In this document: piece after piece, positions 12,631 to 24,100 of the stretch
How positions within the stretch are numbered: the stretch's first letter is position 1
Layout: the number at the start of each line of letters is the position of its first letter
NCBI GenBank assembly: GCA_032158295.1
Contig: CM063248.1
Location: 14,646,657-14,710,656, forward strand
Length of the DNA: 64,000 nt
Direction: 5' to 3'
From: Pycnopodia helianthoides
Lineage: Eukaryota; Echinodermata; Asteroidea; Forcipulatida; Asteriidae
The notes under the pieces: model-generated
The model's input: only the letters and a program-made list of their open reading frames with translations
Told to the model about the DNA's origin: nothing
Databases searched by the model: none
Translations under genes and position numbers: made by a program

Positions 12631-14270
12631 TTTTATAGAAATCTGATGAATGTTATATCAGTCATTGAAGAACTGCAAGAAAATGATACCACAAGATATC
12701 TTTTCTCTTTTTTTCTCTCTCAGAGACTTTTTTTTTTTCTTGAAAAAAATCACAATCAGCTCATGTTCTTTACAGAGAAAATATTGGCGGGGGAGGAGGG
12801 GGGGGGGAGGCAACAAACATAGATAGAACATATATATGTACTAAGTAAACGATGAAAATGTCAATTCAGGAACCGACCAACACAAAACTTTAAAAGCCTT
12901 TGTTATGGATCAATTGCTGCCGTGGCAGTAATGACCTTTTGGATAAGTGTGTAGGGCAACTTCGTCCTTTTCCTCCTTTGATTAGGCTTATTTTTCCCCC
13001 AGAATGCCTTGCTCGATCATAACCCCTGAAAGGGTGATTTTGAAATATCAAAATATATTGGATATTTTAATTATTCCTGTGGATGATCGATTCTGCTATA
13101 GAAATCTGCTCTAGAAATCTGATGTTCTGTGTTAGAGACGTACACAGAGTGCGCTGGCAAAAGAGGTGTCAAGTCATAGAGCAACTGGTCCCTCTCATTC
13201 TCTTTGATATTGTGACATGTCTATCTGAATGCAGTTTAGGGTGACCATGTAAAAAACATGATTTATTTGAAATGGATTGCATCAAAATACTTGCATTTTG
13301 ACATGCGCGTAGCGCTATACAAGTGCTCAAAAGTTTTTAACAAGCGTGTGCGCAGAGCAGTCACTTTTGGTTAGCCAATCACCATTGGTTTTCAACACAT
13401 CCCTTCCAGGGGTTAGTTGTGGTAACAAGGCTTTCTATGGGGCTACATGTACTTTAGTATCTGAAATATTATGTAGATATGGCACAACAGTTTTGTTCAT
13501 TGCTTCATTTACAGATTTGCAATTTTGTAGAAAGTCTTTTTTTCCCCCGATTTTTATGGCAAAAATATTGTGCTTGCCAATTTATTGTAAGATATATATA
13601 TTATATGCATATTTTTATCTTTTTAAATTTTGATTTTATAATAGATCTAAAGGAGGGAGATATGAGCCCGCGTACAAATGTTATGAAATCAATTAAGTAC
13701 ATTGAAGGAAAATCTGCATTTAATTTGATAGGCACCATACTGTCCATTTCAAGAAATTTCTTCAAACTATTGCAAAACCACCGAAAAATCTACAGCACTT
13801 ACATGTACCCAGCCAAATTAAGTCTTTTAAAGGGATATCTACATTAAGGATTTTCCTGGTTCATCAATAGAATCTTATTTCAAATTCAAGCATATTACTT
13901 AAAATAATGCTCAATTTTTGAACAAAAGCAAATAATGTTTATGATTTTGTTTGTTTCCTGAAAATGGCAGGGCTTCGGATGGAAGCATTTGTGAGGGTAA
14001 TTGGTACACGCTTTTACCAAATCGTGCACAATCCCATTAAACTACTTAAATCCTTCACAATGCACTGTGCACACACTCCCACGTATGTATTGCTAGGAAA
14101 TTCCTATACACAATTACAATTTCAAGTACTTACTAGGGTTGTGTACAATGTGTTTGATGTCTGCACATGATGTGCATATTGAGTGCTGTGACTCAGAGGT
14201 CTATCACAGGTCTCTTTAGTAACAGTCACTAGACAACATTAGAATGTGACATTAAAATTCCAACTTTATA

Positions 14271-14655
14271 TAGTTTATCACTGCGCTCGTGTGTCCTTGA
14301 ATGAGATATATCACCATAAATAGGCCTAATGTAATTGCTTCTCTTCATCCGGGAGTATAAATGGGGGTCCCTTGAGGATAGACAGAGCTGTGCATGTATG
14401 ATTAATTTGGTTGGGCTTTTCGACAATTGTCTATTTTCAATGTGGGTCTGAACTTTAACCTGGCCAACCAGAAGTCTCTTGTGTCTTTGAGTGAGCTATT
14501 AACTAGACAGCATGATTGCCTCTCTGCACCCAGGAGTATAAATGGGGACATGTGAGAGTAGGGATCATTAAGCTGCTTTGATTAGGTTTGTTCAGCTTTT
14601 CTAGCATGTGTTTTTTTCATGTGAGATTGAATTCCGTCCTGGACAGTCACATGGG
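14271..14655 (+). repeat. Two adjacent diverged copies of a ~190-bp repeat
   Basis: About 14271-14455 and 14466-14655 share GTGTCCTTGA/GTGTCTTTGA, then GAGTATAAATGGGG and a following GATTA.TTTGGTTG-like stretch. The GTATAAATGGG block also occurs in the body of the SINE at 40491, so these are probably headless fragments of that family. Confidence 0.4.
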
Positions 14656-14769
14656 GCCACCTACGTTGTTGATGTAAGGGCATGGCAGGTTTTCCTTAAT
14701 ACAGGGCACCTCTATGAGGTTGTACACTATAAAGAACATTTCAAAGGGCACCAAGGCAATGACTAGGGG

Positions 14770-15359
14770 CATGGAGGCAATGCGCCGTATTTTTGACCGC
14801 GTGAGGGCGCTCTCAGAAACATTTTTATCACTTCCGGGGGTATAACTTATCGTTGCTCAGCTACCTGTGTACAGTTTAGCATCGGGGTTACTGTCACTTT
14901 TGTGCGCAAGAGAGTTTAGTCAGTCGGCTTCTAGAATCTAAGGTAATAAGGGCTCCTTTAAAGGTCTTATTGTCCGTGATGGATATGACGTCTGGTAGTA
15001 TTGTGTTTCAGTCCTTAGCTGTCTGGAGGAAGTATTTGAAGCAGTTTTTGTTTGCGGAGAACAGTTGTTTCTATAGAGGAAAGATGAGCCACGCTTAACT
15101 GTCAGTTCTGATATTTTTAAAGATTAGATGCAGGGCTCTTTATTTCTTTAAAGGAGCCTTTACTAATCCACCTTAGATTCTAGAAGCACTGACTAAACTC
15201 TCTCGCGCACAGAAGCGTCAGAACGCCGATGTTAAAACTGTACACAGACTACCTGAGCAGACGATAATTGCTTAAGTTATACCCCGAGGTGATACAATTA
15301 TTTTTAAAAGCGCCCTCACGCGGTCAAAAATACGGCGCATTGCCTCTGTTGCCTCCATG
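14770..15359. mobile_element. Foldback/long inverted-repeat element
   Basis: Arms of about 200 bp at 14770-14964 and 15147-15359 pair along their length. Shared blocks are CATGGAGGCA at the ends, AATGCGCCGTATTTTTGACC, GCGTGAGGGCGC, GAGAGTTTAGTCAGT and TTCTAGAATCTAAGG. The loop is about 180 bp and non-coding. This is a non-autonomous element of long-TIR type; class unknown. Confidence 0.75.
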
Positions 15360-15366
15360 ACATATC

Positions 15367-15619
15367 TGGGCCCGATTTCATGGCTCTGCTTACAGTAAGC
15401 AAAGAATCGGCGCTTACTGAAGCAGGGAATTCCGCGCTTACGTCAAGCGCATTTCACGGGTTAGCAGCGAGTTTCTGCCTGTGCGCATGCGTACTCCACA
15501 TTACTAGGCATTCTTCACTTACACAGCTAGCGCACAAATTCGGCGCTTGCATAGAAAGTGGAGAATGGTGATCACAAGCACAGAATTTGGCGGTAAGCAG
15601 AGGCATGAAATTGGGCCCA
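15367..15619 (-). mobile_element. MITE of the TGGGCCC family, complete
   Basis: Terminal inverted repeats of about 27 bp (TGGGCCCGATTTCATGGCTC at the left, ATGAAATTGGGCCCA at the right) differ at about two positions. The 253-bp interior holds no ORF worth reporting. It lies 7 bp from the end of the foldback element to its left. Confidence 0.75.
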
Positions 15620-16059
15620 GGCGTGTAAGGTTCACATACTTGAATATGTTTATAACCACAGACTGAACAAGCTTTCCTTCTCTACAAAGAGGAATACAAA
15701 TTGAAATCATAGCACCATTTGAAGGTGAAGATAGTTGTCTAATATTATCTCCTCTATACATACATGTAGGAGAAATGAGAGTCTGTGAGGGTCGGGACAT
15801 TTTTTCAACTTAGGCCAGTTTTGTTTCTCTGCATAATAAGCAGCATAATCTGTACATGTATACTCTGCAGGCTTGATGTGTTCGTTCCGGGAGTGAAATA
15901 ACTGGCCTTTTAATAATTATAATTTGGAAGGCTAATCATCCTTACTAGCAGCTGAGAAGCTGAATTGCAAAAGACGCACATTGTGTTCTAGAAGCAGCCA
16001 TGCGAGGGTGCCTTTGGCAGCCGCCACATCAACCCATGACCAAAGAGCATTGCCAGAGA

Positions 16060-16234
16060 TCGCAAGTGTTTGATTTTACCGGGGGGAGGAAAACCGGAGG
16101 GCCCAGAGAAAAAAACCCTTGCGGCATAGGAGAGAACCAACGCACAACTCTACCCACTTACGGCCTTAGCCGGGAATCGCACCAGGGTCACATTGGTGCG
16201 AGGCGAGCGCTTTATGCACTAGCCACCCATGCCA
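16060..16234 (-). mobile_element. tRNA-headed SINE with the widespread GGTTCTCTCC core
   Basis: On the minus strand the sequence reads GGGTGGCTAGTGCATAAAGC and CGCTCGCCTCGCACCAATG. The degenerate B box GTGCGATTCCCGGC is followed by GGTTCTCTCCTATGCCG and CCCTCCGGTTTTCCTCC. The conserved core after the tRNA head is a known feature of a SINE type found across many animals; I give no family name from memory. The copy is degenerate. Confidence 0.7.
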
Positions 16235-16319
16235 TCCATAACAGAGGTAAAAATGTAATGCTTTGTAAGCATCGTACCTGGCTACATGCACCAAATGTTT
16301 ACTTGTAAAACTTGATTTA

Positions 16320-19300
16320 TTTAACAAAATAATTATTGTATAATATAACCAGCTTGATTATACGCTAAACAGAGGCACACAGTAACACACGGTTGCAGGT
16401 TGAAGTACAAAACTCATGATGAGGTCATGTGGAGGGTGGGCTTATCAATGAATTTTATTTTAATCTTTTTTAATGATAACCCGTACTGAACTTTTGACAC
16501 AAAAAGGAAGAGCTATATGTTCATATTCATGAGAAGTTTTATAAATTTACTGTATAAGGGAAATTACATCATTTGTAATATTTATATTTTTTAGAAAATG
16601 AGCATTTGTGCGTCTGTGACTTCCAAGAAAGCGAGAGCAAATCTAAGCTGTCAGACAGACCTTGTGTTATTAAAACACACAGTCAAACGATGGTCTGCTG
16701 ACAAATTATACAAAATTGCCTTTTTCTTTAAAATGAAACAACACCTGGTGAAGCGATTTCATTCAAGTAAGTTGTACTTTCAGTCGAAGTAAGTTATTTT
16801 GTAATAACTTGGCAGTACATCTTTTCATGTCTGAAAATGATGTCATTTAAAAACCTAAATGAGAATAAGTAAATGTAGAGTACATGTACACTACACAATA
16901 CAAGTTTCTAATTGCAGTGTTATATCACAATCATGTACCATAATCCTCCCACAGTAAAGTGCTGTTTACCATTCACGAAAAAGAACATCATTTCTTGCCA
17001 AGAATTGATCATCCAAATGAACTTTTGTGCAGTTTGATAACATCAGAGTGTATGGCAATCAGCAAACACTCCTCATAATAAACTGCCACAATTTAGGATT
17101 CATCAGACCCTAATCTTCATCTAGTGATGACCTCCATGCAAAAGGGCATCAACTACGTCATTGGCTCGCTGTTGTTGCTTTAAAAGAAACAGGGTTAATT
17201 GGAGTTGTATACAAGTCTTCTTTTCTCTTTCTTGTTGGCGATATAGTGTTTGTAAGAGTAGTGTTTACGATGTTCGTAGGGTTAATCTTGGTAATTGAAA
17301 ATTGGGATAATTTTATCAAGAAAAACAAACTGAATTTATTAATTTACATTATATACATAAAAATGGTGAATTTTTCTGTTTTGTGTCTACCTGTATCTAC
17401 AACTTGTTTATGTCATTGACTGTTCAGGGGACAATGTCTTTTTAGAATGAAAAATTGCACAAAATGAATTGCACTTCACCCAATATGACAAAGTACACAG
17501 TTCCTACATACATGTGTGCCAAGAAGTCAGGGAACATGACCGATGGCCAGATGAGTGTGTTCAACTGAAAGCTAAATGTCTTTTGTAAAGTTGGCAGATT
17601 GTCTGTTTGAGAAAACGGTCATAAGAAAGTGCTTCTGCAAAGAGAGCAAATTCACAGTTTCACTTTAAATTGCAAAACGGTCTGCCAACAGATGTTTTGC
17701 TGAAGGTTTAATCTTTACTCATGTATAGACGTATTTTATTTGCATGCATTTACTCAATAAATGTGAAAAAAATGTATCTTTTACAGAGTTTTTGTAATGA
17801 ACAGTTGTTCTTGTAAATGTCAGGATGTGACACTAATGGTAACCCTTCTTCCACTAGTATGAGACGTGTGGGATGGGCAACCAGACGGTGTAGTGGGCTG
17901 GCAGGACAGCCACACCAGCCTGGAGCCCTCCCACAGCATTTCATCAAAGGCAGGTGATATCATTGCTCAGTGCCAATGCCCAGGTTTGTCCCTCCTACTG
18001 TTTGTCCCTCATAATGACTGCCCCAAACCACAGCCTTATAGACTGAAAAAATAGGGTGAAGAAATCGGTCAGTTGAAGGGGGAGGGGTGCTGAATTTCCA
18101 GCTGCTCTGTTCGATGAGGCTCAATCTCGCTTGACCTGGTATAACGGACAATCAACGAGCATCAACTAAAACCTCTACTGCAGTCTGGAAAGTACGTCTC
18201 AAAAGGTAGGTGCTTGTAAACGACGCTTTTTACAAAGAAAATACCAAAAACTCTTTTTTAAAAGAAAAAAAATCAAGTTGGATAAGCTTTCTCCATGCCT
18301 TCAAGCAGCAAGAATAACTCTTTCAAACCTGGTTAAATATGATGAAAACTTTCAACTTTATAGTTACTGGCCACAATCCACATGCTTGGCAAAACATGCA
18401 TTGGAGGACATGTACACCTTAAAATGCGCATTGGTTTTAAGTAGGATCTTGAACTTTGCATGCTGGGACTACAATCAAGGGAGGTTTGCGGAGACACCAT
18501 GGAATTAACTCTCTCTATGAGCTTTGGTGGTTCTGAGTTTAAAGCATGGTGGACTTAGAAGTATGTCCCCCCTCCCCATACAGCGAATTGCGTAGAAATT
18601 TTGTCTGATAGCGCCCTCTTTTGAACAAACTTCCTTCAGCCCATGTTAATTTACCATATGGGGGACACAAAATCCCCTGTGACAATGGCATTGTTTGAGC
18701 TTGTGAGAAATTATGAACAAAATGAGTACAACATGTACTTGTAGGTGTTCAAATACATATCAAAGCTTTTTCACGAAAAGAATTTATGCTGAAAACAGTT
18801 TTAAGTAATTCAGCTTGTGGTCGAATTCCATGGAGATGCCCAACTGATAAGCACACAAATCGTTTCTTTTTTTCAAATAGAGAAAGATTACCAGCCGAAA
18901 TCCCATAGAATTATACTGATTGGAACTGGTTCCCAGCTATCTTTGCTAAACAGATAAATTTGTAACATCTTTATTTTCTGCAGCTCCATGTCATTTTGCC
19001 CTGCTGCACCTTTACATGTTCCGATTAAAGTTAAGATTTCCCTCAATGCGGCCCTCATTCACCAAGAGACAATGTGCCTTACTTTATCAAGGAGGAATTT
19101 CAAGGTCTGTTTACATCAAAATTATCATTTGTTAATTTAAAAAAAATATTTGTACGTCCACCAGCCTCTCAGAATATCGGTCTGAAGATTCTAGTGTGGT
19201 GACAGGCCGTCTTGCATGACCTACAATGAGTAACGTGGGCAGGCATGAAATCTCTGTCTAAAGCCAGCAATTCCCTGACAGATAGCAGACCCGTCTGACT

Positions 19301-20850
19301 TCACACAGATCTAAACCAGCAGACAATTTCTGCACTTGATCTAATGGAGTTTTTATGTGGGACCCGTTTTTGCTTCTGAAATCAATAAGTTCACGTTGAT
19401 TGTAAATCAAACTCAAATGTCACGCATCTTAAAAATGCAAAAAAAAGCAGTGAGTATTGGCCTTCTGTTTCGACCCAAGCAAGTTATTTTTCATGGACAA
19501 AAATTAATGGAATACAATAATGAACATATTCTTACGTAACTTCTGCTCTCCAATATCGTTGTTTATGTAAAGAAAAAAACAACCTTACTGTACATTTTGT
19601 TCACTGGAGCTTTAGCAATGGAGCAACACAAACGTCTAATGTGCATTAATTATTCACGGAAATGTTATCTCTACACATCAATAATGCATTGTCTTCATTT
19701 GAGATCCGGACAAATTCAAAAACAAAAGATCCACTGGGTCTGTGTCTTCTGGCCCTGAAGCCAAACCATACAGGGGAAAATAACGATAATAAAGGTGTAC
19801 ACTTGAGTCTTTCCAAGCTCAAGAGTCCATAATCCAATGATAATTCTGAAATGAGAAAAACCAATTGACTGAAAAAATACCTGTCAGCCTTGGCAGGGGA
19901 TAACAAGTCTGGTCCCTGACCCAGTACTAAATTTGTTAGCATCCCATCCAGCTCCTGCCTCAACCTTTGATATTTTGGACAGTATTTTTTCGTCGAGCTC
20001 TTCGAGGACGACAACTCTCCAGCCCTGACAACATCTCCCGTTCTTAGCCATCTTGCCTAGCCAAGAGCCTTGGTGAATAACTAAATACATCCCCAGGTAC
20101 AAAATGGAAGACGGTTTATTTGTCCAACCCATGTCAAATAGCGCTATGTTTGATGAAAAGGGGAACCAAAAATGGGCCGTCCATCATTTTGGCACGATAT
20201 TGTTTTACACTTTACCTTCTGATGTTAATTCACACTTCTCCGGCCAGCTTTCTTTGCAAACAAATCCGATAAATTATGATGTATAAATCATACAACCGTG
20301 TTTTAGTAAGCATTCCTGACCCAACTTGTGTGTATTTCTTTCAGAAGGTATGTCTCTGTGTACAATAGGTACCGCTTCCAAAAGCTTCATTTAAATATTC
20401 CTAATAAAAACAGCCCACAGCAGATACTACATGTATATAACCTTTTAAAAGGCTAAATACCACAAAAAATAGTTAATTGGAATATCTGACCATGGATTTT
20501 TGTTTTTCTAGAAATGACAGGTTAATTGGTCTAAAGCCAAACACACTCGAGAGTGACATTGTACAGAGGAGGGTAATTGGAATGTTAAAATTTGTAGCAT
20601 GATTGCACTTTTCTGGCACTAGTTTTTTCTTCTTTTTTCTTCAAGGAGGCCTAGTGCAATATTCCAAATACTGCCCCATGTTTTACTCTCCCAACATAAA
20701 CGATAAATGTATGTATTCAGATTTGGTGCAAAATAATCAAATAAATATTCTACTTAAATCTTATATATCACAGACTGGCTGGCTTAGAGAAAACCCAGAA
20801 CAGAATTTGATCTTAAACCTGTTGCCTAGTACATGTACATGTAGTACGAC
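16320..20850. other. Non-coding stretch, nothing firm
   Basis: No SINE, MITE or exon could be supported. Minus-strand open frames at 19646-20132 overlap in two frames and are not convincing. Confidence 0.5.
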
Positions 20851-20860
20851 GTGATGGGAT

Positions 20861-21130
20861 TGTGCCTTTGATGATACAAGCATAGAATTTGGCACTCAGT
20901 CAGAGTATGTCACGAGAAAGATATTGGGGGCCATCGCAGATTTGTTCATTGAAAAAAACAAAGGTAGACTAACAAGCAATTTTCATAATGTACAAGATGT
21001 CTGCCACTGCTTGAAATTCTACCTATGTTTTTTTCAAAGGAAAAGTCTGCGCTGGCCCTATAGCCAAATATCTTTCTCACGACATACTCTGACTGTTTGC
21101 CAAATTCCATGCTTGTATCATCAAAGCACA
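20861..21130. repeat. Imperfect inverted repeat with an open frame in both arms
   Basis: The left arm (20861-20967) and right arm (about 21024-21130) are inverted copies separated by about 55 bp. The left arm, read on plus, gives AFDDTSIEFGTQSEYVTRKI. The right arm, read on minus, gives CFDDTSMEFGKQSEYVVRKI, continuing FGYRASADFSFEKNIG. The main indel is 6 bp and preserves the frame. It may be a foldback element derived from a coding segment, or coincidence. The family is not recognised. Confidence 0.55.
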
Positions 21131-21189
21131 ATTCCCCCGAAATATTTTCCCCTATCTGCACCACTATTACATCACAAGAGAATTGCAAA

Positions 21190-24100
21190 CATTAGCTAAC
21201 CACGATGCTGTTTACACCATTTTTTTTTTTCAGATTTGAATGTTTGTTTCTTGAAACATTGATGGTTTAAACTGTTTTCCTCATCAAAAAACATTGTTGT
21301 ACCACTTTCGAATTCTAGTGTGCAAAAGTAGAAAAGGTTACCTTCCCCGCATCAGAAAACCATCAACAACTGTAATATATACAAGTACTAGCACATGTGC
21401 ATGAAAATGCCAAATTTAGTCTGGTAATCTCTACTCCTTGACAACTACTAGAAAGACTCCGGGCAAATGTAAATGTTTGCCAAGTACTCCATTAACAACC
21501 CAAACCACTCCTACATATTGTAGTAATCTTCAAGCTTAGTGCATGATAGAAAACAAGGGAAAGACTTGGCCGTCAGGAAGAGAGAAATGCTTGGAGATAA
21601 GAAGCTAAAAAAAGAGGGGAAGGTATCACAAAGCTTAGCTGATGTGAATGTAGTCTAAAAGGTCACGATACAACAGAGGAATTATAGATGATTGGTGATA
21701 ATTGAACAAGTCTTGCATTTGAATTTCAGCCTTTTTTAACTGAATTTCTCCACAATCCTTTTTTCCTCTGCGTTATTTTGATTGATTCAATACTGTAAAT
21801 CCACCTCAATTGGTGTCCATGTCATGAACAACATACCCAATGTAACAGCTATTTTAAAATTATTTGTAAATGAATTGACTATCCAGCACTTTGTCTATAA
21901 GAGAATAAAAAGTACATGTACTTAATTTAATCAAATGCAACATCTGCAAAGTTACTATACCCTGTTTTTGGTGGCATCTTTGACATAACTCTTGGTTCAA
22001 AAACATGTGGACAAGATTATGGCTAGATGCATATATTTGTATCATTATTGTCAATAATAGCGCATGACCAAATTTTTTTAATTTTACAAAATGTTGTCTC
22101 CCTTTATCACCAAAAATACTACTTCAATTCAAATTTAATCATTCAAGAATCTCTAAATCAGTTTTGCTAGGGACTGAAGTACCATCCCTTTAAAATTTGA
22201 AGGAAATGACGAGAGAAATGAAGTAACTGACTGTGTGAAGCTCTTAAATAATCAATTACAATGTCCCCCATATGTAGTTCTCTGGTTAAGTTCTCCTTCA
22301 AACGCAACCAAGATCTAAAAATACATGCAGAGTACACGTCCATAAACATCTAGTTCTGCATCACTAAGGCTGCCTCCGTTTCTCGGTGTTTATTATTCCC
22401 AGGCATTACTCAAGCTGCATAAATCAACAGGAATGTTATTTGGTCCAAAATATATGGATTTTTTCCCCCCCTTAGCCCAAGAAAATCGCACGAGGAGCGG
22501 CACTGATTAAATGCTCCCATCAACAAGAATAAATCACCACCACAAAAAAATGAATCTGCGAACATGATGTTTGGACAAAACAAAATTCCAGACCGAACAA
22601 AATATATGCGGACATATTTCTATTATATCAAGGTTTTGAAAACACAATGGCTATACTCCCATTCTTAGAGGCATTCCCAGTATTTGTTCAAATAATAAAT
22701 CACCACAAATATTCCACAGGAGATAAAGAAAAAAACACGCTGACAGATTGGAGGTGATAACGTTTACGTTTTGACATAAAAACCCTTTCGAAAGAGAAAG
22801 TTTTTCTCAGTGAATTTTCTCAGAACAATTCTCCAAGGCCAACAGCTTCCCAACAAACTCTCACCAAGGGAACTATTTAGTTAATAGCTAACTGTGTTGG
22901 ATTTAACATTGCACAATAACTCCCTGTGATTTATAATCTCAAAAATAATATAACAAAGAAGTGCTTATTATTAGTGTGTATTTATAAAATAATCCTTAAT
23001 CAAGAAAGGAGTGGTCAGTGTGTGTGTGTTTGTAACATTTGTAACATAATCCTGATTTAAAAACAGAAGTGTAATGAAACTTCATATAATAATAATAATA
23101 ACATTATTAATAATTGATTAGTTGGAATATGAGAGCTCCTTTCTTTAAAGTTCATTACCAGTATCAATCTTCCAAAGAAATAATTCCATCTGGAATACTT
23201 TCAAAGTCAGAAAAATAGCAATTATTTGCAGACACCGCAAATTCACTGTTGCTTATTTTGATTGCCGGGTTTGGTAAAAAAAACCTACAATGATCGCGCA
23301 CAAAGTCCCTCACAGTACATAAAATACATTTTTTTACCACTGAATTTGATGTTACTTTTACATGCCGGCAGGCAGGTGTGTTTCTCGATAGCTAGTGTGG
23401 AAGTAAATCTACTCTTCCAATATGTACTTTCACTTTGAAGTGACCTTTTATATTATAAAGGTAGCCATCTTGTTTGTGAGGGAGGGGTAGTGTAGTTTAA
23501 TCATGCTGAATTTCATAATAGTCCACATTTACTTGACAAGTGGAGCTTACATTTTTGAGGGAAAATAAAAAGTGCGTACATGTATATCACTATATCAGGC
23601 ATTTGTTAACATGTCCAATGTTAACCATTCCAAAAAGTCATTAAGCTTCTTCTAAAGAAAGTTGGCCTACCCTTTGCTAGGAAATAACAGGTACTTTATT
23701 AAGAATGCAATATCTACCTGTATGCATAGATGAACATGAAATTGTATATAGATTTAAACTCCTCTCTCCTCTCTATTATTATTAATGTATTCAACACTAC
23801 ATTTAATACACAATCAGCTTGCACCAACCACTGATTGTGATTATCTGTAGTCTGCCTGGCATCAGGCATCTCCAGGCAGATTTCTAGTCCAGAGCTATGG
23901 AGTTGATCAATTACAGCCCCTAATTAGAAAAGGGTGCTGTATGTATACAGAGGACACTCAACACGCCCCCTATGGGAGATGACCTCATGGGGTTACAGCC
24001 AGGTGTTCTCACTGAGGAAAGTGCAAAGGTAGTCTGGGAGCAAGACATTTGTACAATATTGCTTGTTATCGGACACGATTATACAGCATACGATTCCTCC

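Larger units (their letters stand above)
9151..14230. other. Non-coding stretch, little recognised
   Basis: AT-rich. It holds the palindromes at 9843-9923, the hairpin at 12588, A/T homopolymers and many ACATGTA motifs. The 143-codon open frame at 9335-9766 is A-rich and looks like chance. Confidence 0.5.

Noticed and set aside
19646..20132. Minus-strand coding exon
   Set aside because: Two overlapping frames look equally plausible and neither has a good acceptor and donor.
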